Source: Flectonema sp. DT1601
Taxonomy: Eukaryota; Euglenozoa; Diplonemea; Diplonemida; Diplonemidae
NCBI GenBank assembly: GCA_964019425.1
Contig: OZ025791.1
Span: 403,501-467,500, forward strand
DNA length: 64,000 bases
Direction: 5' to 3'
Numbering within the stretch: position 1 is the stretch's first letter; the number at the start of each line of letters is the position of its first letter. The notes below the pieces were generated by a model, which did no database searches, was not told the DNA's origin, and saw only the letters and a program-made list of their open reading frames with translations. Both the position numbers and the translations under genes were made by a program. Positions 42,071 to 53,005 of this stretch are shown in pieces.

Positions 42071-42748
42071 TTATTGATACTGAGGTTGTGTCTTCATCCA
42101 CTCCTTAACCTCACTTTGGATCTTTGTTACGACGTCATGTTTGTAATATTTATATTTAATTAGCCTTCCATCATCTTCACCTTCATGGCTCTTCGCACCT
42201 TCTAATTTAATTTTACTGTAGGCTTCGAAGGCGTGAGGTGTTTTGGTTACGTATTCGACAAACGCACGCATTTCATTTGCGAAGGAACAGTTTTCTGGAA
42301 CCACATGGAATACCATCCTTCCGAGGTGACCTGGTTTTCCTTCACCTCCAAAGAACCACTGGTCTTGTTCATAGTGGGGTGATGGTGATCCTTGAAAAGA
42401 AATACCAACTTCCTTTAATTTCTCCAACACATCTTCGGGAAGAGGCCATTCCTTGAGCTCAACTAGAATATCAGTTACTGGGGTACCAGGCATTCCAGGA
42501 ATTGCAGAGCTTCCCATTCTGCTTGAGCGTGCAAAACGATCTCCAATTACTTCTTTAACCTTTGCTGTACCTTCTTCAAAAACTACACGAAGTTCTTCAG
42601 GGTCCGCTCCCTTTAGCATGAATGGGTACCCAGACAAATATATCGTCTCGCTTGTCATGTTAGTTGTCGTTCTGAATTGAAAATGTGACCATGGACGTAG
42701 TCCTTTTGTTTTAAATACCCCCCTAGATATGGAATACAGGGTATTCAT
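42071..42748 (-). CDS. GrpB-family (UPF0157) nucleotidyltransferase-fold protein
   Basis: The 225-residue protein's core shows the GrpB signature GSSAIPGMPGTPVTDILVEL (79-98), then DQWFFGG and RMVFHVVPEN (144-153), followed by a helix with FVEYVTKTPHAFEAYSKIKL. The family has a nucleotidyltransferase-like fold with uncertain activity and is common in bacteria and scattered in eukaryotes, where it can be fused to CoaE. The frame is open 64 codons further upstream across a poly-T block, but I chose the ATG at 42748. An acceptor-like TTCTTATACCAG (42757-42759) is 8 nt upstream, and the start gives a basic leader (MNTLYSISRGVFKTKGLRPW) that could target mitochondria. A shorter start, MTSETIYLSG, is possible. 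Its scattered family distribution makes old transfer from bacteria plausible (inference). Confidence 0.75.
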   Translation of the reverse strand: MNTLYSISRGVFKTKGLRPWSHFQFRTTTNMTSETIYLSGYPFMLKGADPEELRVVFEEGTAKVKEVIGDRFARSSRMGSSAIPGMPGTPVTDILVELKEWPLPEDVLEKLKEVGISFQGSPSPHYEQDQWFFGGEGKPGHLGRMVFHVVPENCSFANEMRAFVEYVTKTPHAFEAYSKIKLEGAKSHEGEDDGRLIKYKYYKHDVVTKIQSEVKEWMKTQPQYQ

Positions 42749-43910
42749 GTTGTCATCTGGTATAAGAAGGAAGAGATAACAATAATAACACAAATAAATC
42801 CCTTTAGTGGCTGCATGGTGCACCCATCGAACCGAAAAGTGTGTCTTCTGAGGAGAAATATGAGAAGAACAAAAAAAAAAAAAAAAAAAAAAGCGAGGAT
42901 AGGTATTTAAAAGGAACTGCAATAATGCAAACGCTAACAAAAATGCATTAAGGAAAAGTTAGAAAACACGGTAAGTCTTCAGGTGTCAACTATGGCTGAT
43001 CAAGTTTAGTGTACGTCGAGCATACGTTAAATGGGAAACTACAATTGACACAGTATGTAACAACCTAAGCTTATCATAAGAAATAGCAAAAGATCAATAA
43101 AGCAATAGAACACTAATTTTTGGAATAAATCTCGTATGAACAGGTAACAAGAGCATTTATGTCATCGCATCCCTGTTGTAATCCTTCCGGTGAGTACAAG
43201 AAAGAAAAAAATCTAAATGAAAAAGAATGAATAAAAAGAGCCAGTGAAAAACAGAACCAGCTATGAGTTATATTTTATGCTAATGAACATAAAAGAAGAA
43301 TTTTGCAAATCGTAAAATGCAAAAACTTCAACAAGCCAAGAGACTGCCGCCTCAAGGAGACAAATGAAATGGGGAGTAGGAAAAACACAAACCGCAAAAA
43401 GAAATAAGGGAAAAAAAAAAAAAAACAGAAACCGAAAGTAAAGTTCTCATTTAAAAAAAACACGAAAAACTCTCCACTACTTGAGATAACATCTTGTGTT
43501 GCTGCACAGAAAACGGGAGTAGAAAAAAGATGGAGGGGAAAAAAAAAGAGAAAGGACATGAGAACACTAAAAGCCTATCGATCTAATACTAAAGTATAGC
43601 AGCAAGGCGACCGCACAAAAGCAGCGTTAGTCAATAAGCTACCAATAATATAAAGAAAACAGTTGTGGTTAAGTATGTTATCACTTCAGTATTAATTCAT
43701 TTCACCAGAGGGAAAAAAAAAGAGAGGGAGAGAGAGATAACATCACCACAGTTCCAACTATGCTCCAATTACAGGGCGGGGGGTAAACCAGGTGTTATTT
43801 TTTTTTTTTTTTTCTACTATGTTCATTCTCTAACCTGTGCTTGAGAAGCCTTCAAACCAGGTAGGCTCAAAACAAAAAAAAACTAAAACAAAAAACGCAA
43901 TCAGTATGTG

Positions 43911-43935
43911 CAGGAAACAGAGCTACTGTTTCCTG
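43911..43935. repeat. Perfect 10-bp hairpin, 5-nt loop
   Basis: Arms CAGGAAACAG (43911-43920) and CTGTTTCCTG (43926-43935) flank the loop AGCTA. This is unlikely by chance at such length in low-complexity surroundings. It has the same geometry as the hairpin at 55839. Confidence 0.65.
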
Positions 43936-44921
43936 TTAGGAAAACAAAAGAAAAGCACTCCCCGACAGTTTGAAAACTTGAACCTGACAAGTAAAACCCA
44001 GGTTTAGTTTAGTTAGTTTCCCAGGTTATGAATAAAGGAAAAAAGAGGGGAAAAAATAGTTATTTGTTTGAACAGAGTTAATTATCTGTACATTAATTCC
44101 ACAGGTTGCTATTTGAAAAGACAATGTAATGAAATGTAACAGTCCTCTCAAGAAGACTTTTCCGAAGCAGAAGCCACAGAACTAATCATCTCACGACAGA
44201 CCTATTGATGGTGGGCTTCATAACATTATTAATGTAATTATCACCTTGGTTGATTTTAAATAAAAAAAATGAACGGGGAGGGGGGTGAAAAAAAAAAAAA
44301 TACTGCAACGACTCGACAAACACGCTACTTAACCTCCGACGAAAATATTGAAAAAGTCATAGCGCGGAAAAAAAAAATGCAGAAAAGAAAAAAATTCGCA
44401 AAAATTTTAACGTCGAAAAAAGAAAAAAAAAGGACGTTTCTGACGTGAAAAACATGGTTTTATCGAACGTAATCTGGAATCAGGTTATTAGCTCAGCCAA
44501 ACAAAGGGTGTCACACTGATTTCATTAATTAAGTTTCCAAAGGCTCACAAAATTGCTTCAAAAAAGCAATTTAGGGAAAAACAAAAATAACAGAATGAAA
44601 AAAAAAGGGGAAAAAAGAAAAAAAAAATAGAGAGAAAGAAAGCGAATAGAATTTATACCATTATACACCATGGAATAGTGCACGGCGCGTATATACCTCT
44701 AAAATTTTCTTTAGTTATATTTTTTTTTTTTAAACTCAAAGCATTCCATCAGAATCAGAGAATCGTCAACCATTGTTCGTGTCAGAAAAAAAAACGAAAA
44801 ACGAACTGCTGAAAAGTTTAGATTATATTATTTATTTATTTTTTATATTCCAAACATAATTATTAGCATCAACAAAATCATTACTGCAAATAAGCAGATG
44901 TCATTATAGTCGAACACTGAT

Positions 44922-44940
44922 CTGGTACCTATAGTACCAG
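44922..44940. repeat. Perfect 7-bp hairpin, 5-nt loop
   Basis: Arms CTGGTAC (44922-44928) and GTACCAG (44934-44940) flank CTATA. A second weaker stem (CGCTA/TAGCG) follows within about 60 bases. Confidence 0.5.
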
Positions 44941-45994
44941 TACAGAATAGAAGCAAAGACTACGCTATGCAGTTCAACTTACTAGTAGCGCAGAAACAAA
45001 CAGGCGCTTTTAGTCTTCGATTTCAGAACCTATTTAATTGAGTAACTACCTATTTTTAGAAGTTGAAACCGACTGACTCCCAATAACACGCTTAGTTTGA
45101 GATTTAAAAAAAAAAACACAATTAGAAAAAGTCAAGATTTTCTACAAGTTAGAATTATTTACTTTTTTCGTTTATGTACTCGAAGTCAGGGGAGTGAGAA
45201 GTCAGAGGTACCAGTCAATCGGTACGTAAGCGCACTAAATTAGAATATAAAAAAAGTTTTAAAAAAAAAGCACACATTGCTCTGGTGTTCCATTTAACAG
45301 CCGTGGAATACGTCGTTACATCATATCAGCCGTCATCAGTTAGAAATTAATAGGATAGTTTAGGAAAGATAGAAAACTGTGTTGTGCAGGAAGAAGGAAC
45401 TTGCCCGAAGAATAATTAATTAATTCAACGGAACGACGACGGTAACTAAATATCATGAAAAACAAAAGAGGAAAACAAAAAAACAGAACGCAAAGCCGAA
45501 TAACTGCTGTGTTTTAATTGACGACAACATTCTTCTTGTTTGAAGTAGACTAGAGTAGTTGTAAAGCTGCTGGTCCTATTTTTAAAAAAAAAAAAAAAAA
45601 CATAAAAAAAAGGAATATTTTATGAGAGAGAAAAGAGCTCGTTGCAAACATGAGCTTGTACATGTCATCTACACTATGCCACATACGAACACTCTCGAGT
45701 TTTCTATGATGTGTACCAAGTGTACCAACCATATGATAACAGAGAATATCATAAATAAAAACAGGCTCAGCAAACAATAATAAATACGAAGTTAGGAATC
45801 TCAATTTAAATTTTATTAATCAAAACTGAGATATTTGGGTTCGCAGAGGGGAGAAAGAAAAAAAATAAAACGTAAAACGTAAAACGAGAGTAGATAGCAG
45901 TAAGCAATCGATAGTCTTCATTTCTTGAAAGGGTAGGCTCTTTGAATAACTATTTAGAAAGAAAAGAAAAAAAAAAAAAAAAAAAGAAAAAAAA

Positions 45995-46135
45995 AACCAT
46001 TCAGAACAGGTGAGCTTATATTTTGTTGATCGCAAACTAACACTGACGCACAGAAGGAAAATAGGTACACATTAATAAATAACAGCTCTTAATCTGAATA
46101 GTCTCTTCTCCGACTTTGTCGTTGCGAAAAAAAAG
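45995..46135 (-). other. Paralogous segment A (partner at 54183-54325)
   Basis: About 140 bp aligns with 54183-54325 with small gaps. Shared blocks include ACCATTCAGA, CTTATATTT, GGAAAATA and AATCTGAATAGT with TTCTTCTCCGAC. The outer blocks are mutually complementary (ATTCAGA with TCTGAAT), so the segment can fold. On the minus strand one shared frame reads VGEETIQI then S-Y---M...YFP-VRQ, with several third-position differences. Structured RNA or an exon are both possible. Confidence 0.55.
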
Positions 46136-47084
46136 AGGGGAAAAAAAAGACCCTCGAAAAGTAATTCTCCTCACATACTACCAATATCTACTCAAACCAT
46201 CAACAAATAAACTCAATAGCATAGTGAAGTGCTTCCACCACTGTAAATCTCAAACTACCAAAAAATAGGAAACGAATTTGATAATTCAAGTGTCTCGTGG
46301 CTCTATATTCGCACGTAATACATTGTCAGTACGTAGCAGTTGAAGGATGGTGCGCAAGGAGTATAAAGAGGGAGAATATCTTGATGCGATCAAGCTACTT
46401 TGTTTAATAAAATTCGATACTCACTTAAGTTGGAAACTATCAACTTTTTCAAATACAGAAAAAAAAAACTACATACGAAAGAAAAAAAGTTAGGGAAGGA
46501 AAATTGTTCGTTTTTTTTTTTTTTTTTTTTTTTTTGCACTCGTGGACTTTTAAACAAGTTCGTTTTTTTTTTTTTTTCTCATGTAAATTCCAACACAACA
46601 CACTGTTTAAATCATCTACCATGTGTGCTAACTTTGTACTGAGCAACACAGCGCAGGTTCAACACAAAAGACATTGGCTGATTATTTGAAAATGTAAATT
46701 TTTTTTTTTTTTGTTTCCCCTTCAGCAAAGGATTGCATTCAAACTACTCATCACAAACTTAATTTTTTTTTTTTTTTTTTTTAAAAATACAACTCTTTTC
46801 TTGCAAGATATAAAGGGAAGTGATAGGTCGGCAATGTAGGAAAACAGTAATAAACTTTTAAAATACTAGAAGATAAGCAACAAAGATACCGTAAAACTGC
46901 TGAGCATTACGACACAAAGACGATTTAGATTCGTTTCAGAATAGCAGCTTGTATGCCTCGTACATAAAAATAATAGGACAGGGAAAGAAAAATCACAACT
47001 GAAAAACAAAACAACATAAATGGTAAGTAGCGATAGAATCTGTCATTTTATTTTCCTTTTTTTTTTTTCTTCTTTCCCCTCTAC

Positions 47085-47247
47085 AGTAATGAAACAGGAA
47101 TCAAAATTCGGAATGCCGAGGTATGAATTTGACAATAAAACTTGCGCGGCGACAGCAGCATCGTTTGCGTAAGCGAGAGCCAGCCCTTTCATGTTGGTGC
47201 CATAATTTTTGACTAGTGCCCTCGATCTCCTCGTAGCTTTCTCTTTT
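47085..47247 (-). other. Exon-like island with RNP1-like peptide
   Basis: This locally GC-richer island is open in one frame: TRRSRALVKNYGTNMKGLAL continues as AYANDAAVAAQVLLSNSYLG and IPNFDSCFITV. The KGLALAYAND stretch resembles the RNP1 strand and second helix of an RRM. It is preceded by a pyrimidine tract CCCCTTTTCTTTTAG and followed by a possible GTAGAG donor. No start or stop is visible, so if real it is an internal exon. Confidence 0.35.
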
Positions 47248-47304
47248 CTAAAAGAAAAGGGGTATCCTTGTGACCCTTGAAAACGGGAAAGCTGTCAGAA
47301 AAAA

Positions 47305-47321
47305 ACTATCTCAGAGATAGT
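47305..47321. repeat. Near-perfect 17-nt palindrome
   Basis: ACTATCTC-A-GAGATAGT is an 8-bp palindrome with one central base. It lies between two exon-like islands. Confidence 0.5.
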
Positions 47322-47926
47322 ATGAAAAGAAAGAAATTACGTGCGTCGGAAACAAAACGAAAACTAATGAACAACCGCATTTAGTAATTCACAGCAGTGG
47401 TGTGAATTATTGCTTTTAGCTAGCTCCTCACAACAAGCAATAAGAAGTAGTACAGTCTTGGATGGTCAGAAGCGCGGAACAGAAAAAGTTATTGCTTTTC
47501 CCCCCCTCCCAAGATTAAAAAAGTGTGGAGCTGGCTCTTTTGACGTATCGTGTCAATTCGCTACAGCATAGAAAAGAGAACAAAAATATTAAAAGTTTGC
47601 CATGCCATAATAGCGAACAAGGAACAAAAAAAGAAAAAAAAACACGCATTTAAAACCAACGGTCGGTATTCAGAAAGATTTTTCTCCATTAAAAAAAAAG
47701 GTCAATTTTCAACAATAAAGGAAAAAGACAAAAAAATAAAAAAAAAAAACAATATAAAACAATCGTTAAAGGTTAGCAAAAATCAGTGAACAAAATATGA
47801 AACAATAATACATTGGTCAACAGAACCAGTTAACACAAACAACACACCGCAACAGAATGGGTGAAGTAGGTACCTAGTTTATAATTTCAGTTATTTTAGA
47901 CAAGAATATGAGTGAACAACGACAAC

Positions 47927-47953
47927 AAAAAAAAAAAAAAAAAAAAAAAAAAA
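47927..47953. repeat. 27-nt poly(A) run
   Basis: A homopolymer in the exon-poor stretch. On the transcribed strand it is poly-T, immediately upstream-facing of the exon-like island at 47986. Confidence 0.8.
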
Positions 47954-47985
47954 TCAATTCTGATTAGTTATTTCTATTTACTCAC

Positions 47986-48048
47986 GAAAGCAAGAAAAGC
48001 CAAAACCAGGAAAGCTGGTGAAGTCCATCAGAATCGCTGTATAGTTCT
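47986..48048 (-). other. Exon-like island flanked by CAG and GTGAGT
   Basis: This 63-nt minus-strand segment is bounded by CTCTACAG| and |GTGAGT. It encodes NYTAILMDFTSFPGFGFSCF in the open frame; PGFGFSCF resembles an RRM RNP1. The same spot also forms hairpins (GTTCTC-TGTA-GAGAAC at 48044-48059 and the palindrome CCAGCATGCTGG at 48073-48084), so a structured RNA is the competing reading. Confidence 0.3.
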
Positions 48049-48364
48049 CTGTAGAGAACCCTCTGTAAAGTCCCAGCATGCTGGAATCAAATATTCATCT
48101 TTTAAACATTCTCCTAACCCAATATTGTAACTTCAGGGATAGGCAATGCATGGAAGCTAGACGGCAATAAAACAGAACTAATACACATCATAAAATGTAA
48201 CAAAAGAAAAAAAAAAGGGGGAAAGAAAAAAACGTCAATACGATTCGTATTCACAGATAAATATAATAAATCCAATACTCACATAATAGATGCTTCGAAC
48301 ATGAATGACGTTTCATGCTCGTTTGCTAACACTGGTACTCTTCAAGCGAGTAATAAATAAAAGT

Positions 48365-48391
48365 ATTGAGACACTAATACGAAGTCTCAAT
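48365..48391. repeat. Perfect 8-bp hairpin
   Basis: Arms ATTGAGAC (48365-48372) and GTCTCAAT (48384-48391) enclose an 11-nt loop. A smaller TACTC/GAGTA hairpin lies about 20 bases to the left, giving a hairpin-hinge-hairpin layout. Confidence 0.5.
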
Positions 48392-48469
48392 CATGGAATA
48401 GTAGAAATCTGTTCGTAAATCACTTCTTTGTTCAAATAGTCAGCGTACCAAAACAATCTGAGCGTTCAC

Positions 48470-48705
48470 AGTAATTGATAGCCAGAATTTTCGTGTCTTG
48501 GAGTTTGACTAATAGTTGATGGACGAATTTCGTCCCAAAAGTACAGAACGTGTATTGAAACGTCGATAGAACAAGTTGTCTTTACCAAAGTAATCCGACA
48601 ATAGTAGTCAGAATCTTCGTGTCTTAGGGAAAACCCCGCTTAATGAATAGATTCTTGCTCAACTCTCACATTCAGAACACCAATTTGTCAGAATTTTCGT
48701 TTAAT
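48470..48705. repeat. Triplicated short motif
   Basis: A motif near GTCAGAATTTTCGTGTCTT occurs at about 48481-48500, 48608-48627 and (shorter) 48687-48702. The first two share a longer flank beginning AGTAAT. On the minus strand each copy carries ACGAA(A/G)ATTCTG. It could be duplicated mini-exons or an RNA element. Confidence 0.55.
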
Positions 48706-49365
48706 CCTATGACAAATATAAAAACAAAACAAAAAAAACAGCTAATTAACTTGGTGGTAAAGAGAGCTGCGACTCAATAAGAATCGAGAAAAAAAAAACC
48801 TCAAGTTTTTTTTTTTTTTTTTTTTAAATCATTAGATCAGTAGAACTGAAATATTTTAGTAGTAAATTAGTTTTAACCAAATAGTTGGATTACTCACTGG
48901 GTTAAAGTAAAACAGACAAAAAAAAGAGTTAGCTTTTTGCATTCGATGTGACGAACTATGCAAAAATAGAAAACACACAAACTATTGTAATTTTATTTGA
49001 GCATGAAACCGCTAGAAAGGTCATCGGGTATAAAAGAGAGATAAAAAACAAAACAAAAATAAAAGTGTGATGTTTTTTTTTTTTTTTTCTTTTTTTTTGT
49101 TTCTAACAAGAAAGCCAGTTCTTATGACAAAAAAAAGTAAAAGAAAATGCAACTGTAATTTCTCTTATGCCACACCATCATACAAAGATAAGAACAAGAT
49201 TGGGGTCTCATCTTCAGCCTTTAAAAAGAGACTGCAAAGGAAACTCGTCAGACCCAACAGTACATGAATACGCCGCAAAAGGTTAACAAAAACAACTGGA
49301 ACACGGAAAAGGCACGGAAAGGAGGGTAACATGATACTGTATTCTTAAGCTCAAAGTAATAACAA

Positions 49366-49390
49366 GGGGGGGGTAACTTGAGGGGGGGGG
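49366..49390 (+). repeat. Paired G runs (possible G-quadruplex)
   Basis: G8 (49366-49373) and G9 (49382-49390) are separated by TAACTTGA in an otherwise A/T-rich stretch. These tracts could supply four G-triplets. On the transcribed strand they read as C runs. Confidence 0.5.
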
Positions 49391-49605
49391 AAAAGAAAAA
49401 AAGCAGCCAATCTCATGAAAAGGAAGAAATTAACAACTCATGGGGGTCGGGTCATTAAAGCACATTGGTAACCATAATTAATACAGCAATAAGTAGTTTT
49501 CCTGTTTTCCGTTTTCAGACTTTCATTTTTTTGATTAAATAATATAAGTATAGAAAAAAAGGGAGAATAAAAAAAACTAGGAAGCAAAAGCAAAGCTAAT
49601 GTAAT

Positions 49606-49690
49606 TTAGCAAGTCCAGAACTGATGACTGTGGGAGATCACTCGGGTTACCCGCAACAGTACAGGACTCAATCACGGAGATTGGCTTCCA
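49606..49690 (-). other. Paralogous segment C (partner at 55756-55825)
   Basis: It shares TTAGCAA, CAGAACTGATGACT and CAATCAC--AGATTG-like blocks with 55756-55825, while the sequence between the blocks differs and changes length. On the minus strand the shared blocks bracket a possible short intron (GTGATTG...CAG or TAG, then TCATCAGTTCTG). A CGGG/CCCG stem is present only in this copy. Confidence 0.5.
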
Positions 49691-52202
49691 ATGTAATTCA
49701 TCAAACGATAAGCGTTCGACTTTTTTTTTTTTTATCCTCCCTAAAATTTAGGAACTATATTTCTTTTTCTTTTTCACATGCGACATGTAAACCAATAAGA
49801 ATTAGAAGAGAAGGGAGAAAAGTATAGAGAGTCAAAATATCTTTTACCACAACATGAGAAACCACCACCTAGCAATAATGTTACGAACGGAGTTGGGTAC
49901 AGAAGAACTGTCCTCCTTCGTTTAATAAACAAGGCAAGCAGATAAATATAGACCAATTGATGAGAGGATAAAAGGTGTAGCAGTCCTTTTGTACCGTTTT
50001 GGAATTCCACCGCAGTATAGGATTTCGTCAACCACAATATTCTTTTTGTAAAAAAAACAAATGTTCCCCATTTGGAAGGAAGAGTTGACAGGAGAAAATC
50101 CACACAGCCAGCGAAATAGATAGAAAGCAGACAACAGCACGAAATCTAAAAGATAATTAATTCAGAGATGTTATTTAATATATCGCAGAATTCGTATCGA
50201 ACTTTGCCCATGTAAGTACAACAGAAAAAGCAGGACACTTTGCCTGCTTAGTTGCTGATAGTTAGAATTATTATTTGCCCTCAGGGGGTACTACCTATAT
50301 CGTGCAGGTAGGACTCCAACAAAGGCTGGCTTTAGAAAGAGAGAAATATATAGTCACCCTAGGCAGACACAACTTCCCGCTCGCAGCACCGTTTCCGACA
50401 GCTTTTCTTAAAAGCACGCAAAAGCGATGTAAATCTCTGCAGAAAATTGAACCCAGGAACTCAAAAACCGATTCAGTGACAGAAAACAGTATTTTGGTTT
50501 TTTAGTTAGTTAGACTTTAGTATTAATAATTATCAGACAATTAGTAATTTTTGTAGAAATAGAGATGTTGAAAACTAGCAAAAAAAAAAGGGGAGGGGAT
50601 ACAATCCTACTACCCTGAAGGTAGATGGCCAAACTTGTGAGGGATGTGCAACTGAAGAATGTTGAGAAAGCAACAACGGTCAGGTTCACAACAACAACTG
50701 AGTATTATAATTGAATGAACACAAAAACAAAAGAAATCGAGTAAAAGCTTCCTTCGTTGTAGCGAAAAGTTTTTTTTTTTTTTTTTTTGGATTATTGGAA
50801 CTTGAATTGAAGGAAAAACAGAATGAAAAAAAAAAAATAAGGGAAAATTCTTTCTAATTTTATCGTGCTTTATCGGTTTATTGATTATCGTGAGGTGTGT
50901 CCACTGTTTTCGGACAGAAAATTCTATTCTTTTTTTTTTTTTCTTTTTTTCTTAAATTTTCTTTTTTTATGTACCGAAATTCTCTAAAGCAAACCTCGCA
51001 TTTTATTGTGTTGTATTTTTGTTTGGTTTTTGTTTTTTTTACCACGGGGGCAGTCAACAAGTGACTTTCTTTTATCGCAGTGTGCGGTGCAAAGCTTTTT
51101 CCATTATAATTTATTATTTATTTATTTTTATTTTTTTTGGATAAAAGAAATTCAAGTAAGAGTACATTAAGAAGAGTCGTTTGCCACAAGGTAATTTTTA
51201 CACAAAATTTACGAACAAAATAAAAAATAAAAATTAAATGAAGTGAAATAAGAAAAAACATTATTCATAAATAACGACACTTTTTATCGTTGCATGAGTA
51301 AGTAAAACGAAATAAAATAAAAAAAGGAAAAGAGGTCTGTAACGAAGACGCAAAAGTTTGGAAGAAAAGACGAGTGCAAAAAAAGAAAAATTGTTTCCTT
51401 TAAAAACGAACAAGGGTGTGAGGGGAAAATTGAAAATAATAAAATAAGTTACATTTTTTTTTTTAAAAAAAGAAAAAAATAACGTCGAAAATTAACGACA
51501 AAAAAATGAAATAAAATAAAAAATTAAGTAGAGACAGAAGAGCACGAAAAGTTCAACAAGAAAGTCAACTAACAGTTCTCTTCGGATACAGTATAATCGC
51601 AAATTAAATGGAGAAAAAAGAAAGAAAAAAGAAATGGTTTTGGGGTAACTCCATACAGGAATTAACTATGGGAGCAGAAAGAGAAGAAAAAAAAATCTAT
51701 GAAAAAAACAGGCTAGTGCCTCTGTAAACACAAGAAGTCGGGTTTTACTTTCCCACTTGGTATTCCATGATTTCCTCACAAAAAAAGTAACGCGAAACCA
51801 AAAGTTAATTTAGGACAGCCGTGTTCTAACAAAACTTACCCGCGGCACTACCAATCAGAGGTCAGTGATTGAATAAAAAAAATTGATTACATAGAAATTA
51901 GTGAACGGTAAAGATGTGAACGGCAAAATTTTATTTCTAAAGTACTACCCAAGAAGGGTGCAATTGGCCTATTTATCTGATCGCCCATATAATTCTGGAC
52001 GATTCAATGGGAATAATCATGGTAGCAACTGTTTACTACTTAGTAGATGTTTTATCTAATCGCCTGACAGCTGGTTCATGACGACTGACGATTAATTGAA
52101 TTCGCAATGGAGAGAAGGTGACCGATGTCTCCTAATTTAGATTACAAGCAGTGCTACCACTGCAATGTTATATCTCTGCTAAGAGATGCTTATCGTGAAG
52201 GT

Positions 52203-52229
52203 CTGAATTAGTTGAAAGTACTAATTCAG
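52203..52229. repeat. Perfect 10-bp hairpin overlapping a stop codon
   Basis: Arms CTGAATTAGT (52203-52212) and ACTAATTCAG (52220-52229) with a 7-nt loop. The TGA stop of the Ser/Pro-rich gene (complement of 52226-52228) lies within the arm, so the mRNA would pair across its stop codon. Confidence 0.65.
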
Positions 52230-53005
52230 AAGTTTTTTGTTTGGTTTTGAATTGGACTCAAATCCAGAGAGTCAGATCTCAATGGTATGGCTGGGTGTCC
52301 AGGCGGTGGTCTCGTCAAGGCAGACAGGGAAAGTGAAGATGACTGCTCTTGAAGACTCATGTCCTCAGTACATTGTGTAGTTAAATCAGAGAGCCCAGGC
52401 GTCATCGGTGAACTGTTAAGAGTACATCCGAGTGGCGGGCATTTCGAGTACGATGAAAAGGAACTCGTCTTTCTAACTAAACTGCTGCTTGACGCTCTCA
52501 TTAGAGGAGAACTACTAAACTGTCGTGATGGAGGCAACAACACTGATCCTGGTGTTATTGGTAACGAACTGTTGCTAATCTTTTCAAGTGCCGCAACATC
52601 CGGTGATATCGAAAGAAGAGTTGTAGTACAACTCAACAATAAGTTCTTCGGTTTGTCGAGTGAGAAGCTGTCGCTGAGATTCTTGACGTGGAGCTCGTTT
52701 CCTCTACGACTGAGAGATGGAGAGGTTGTTGGTTCACTTTCTAGCCGAAGAGGTTCAGCAACTACATGTTGATTAAGAGATTCTAACCTTTGTTCTTCTG
52801 GAGACGATGTTGCTTCAGAGACAGCAGCCCCGAGATCCAATACAAAAGAGTGACTTCTCAAAGTATGCATTAGATCGTCAGGTACCTTTAATTCTTCTTT
52901 ACTTCTATCAAGTGTTGGAGGATTTCCTGCTGACTCCCCCCATTGATTATTGCCTTCAGACGAGCAAGTCTCTGCAGCTCTACCACGCGATACTGGTAGT
53001 GACAT
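52226..53005 (-). CDS. Ser/Pro-rich hypothetical protein (259 aa)
   Basis: The 259-residue protein is rich in Ser, Pro, Thr and Leu, with many potential proline-directed phosphosites (LPITPGSVLLPP, NSSPMTPGLSDL, LDLSPIQNQ) and Ser runs (MRASSSSLVRKTSSFSSYSK). It looks intrinsically disordered, with no signal peptide, membrane helix or known domain. The isolated frame is long for such AT-rich surroundings, lies in the common orientation and has an acceptor-like CTAGTCCTCAG (53023-53025) 17 nt before the ATG, so it is probably a real gene. It could instead be the first exon of a longer gene continuing leftwards. Its TGA stop sits in a perfect hairpin. Confidence 0.55.
   Translation of the reverse strand: MSLPVSRGRAAETCSSEGNNQWGESAGNPPTLDRSKEELKVPDDLMHTLRSHSFVLDLGAAVSEATSSPEEQRLESLNQHVVAEPLRLESEPTTSPSLSRRGNELHVKNLSDSFSLDKPKNLLLSCTTTLLSISPDVAALEKISNSSLPITPGSVLLPPSRQFSSSPLMRASSSSLVRKTSSFSSYSKCPPLGCTLNSSPMTPGLSDLTTQCTEDMSLQEQSSSLSLSALTRPPPGHPAIPLRSDSLDLSPIQNQTKNF

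Larger units (their letters stand above)
42749..52225. other. 9.5 kb exon-poor stretch with structured islands
   Basis: No long open frame lies on either strand. The background is A-rich on the plus strand (pyrimidine-rich on the transcribed strand), with many homopolymers. Embedded islands of normal complexity are listed separately: hairpins at 43911, 44922, 47305 and 48365; paralogous segments at 45995-46135 and 49606-49690; a triplicated motif at 48470-48705; and exon-like frames at 47085-47247 and 47986-48048. It may be a very long 3' UTR, a non-coding transcript or RNA cluster, or a gene made of small exons. The sequence alone does not decide. Confidence 0.5.

Noticed and set aside
49616-49640. 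C/D snoRNA C box (TGATGA) in CAGAACTGATGACT
   Set aside because: No D box with terminal stem was found at a suitable distance in either copy or strand.
49774-50103. Minus-strand frame of 109 codons
   Set aside because: It does not start with ATG where marked, has no acceptor-like context, and its composition fits translated AT-rich noise.
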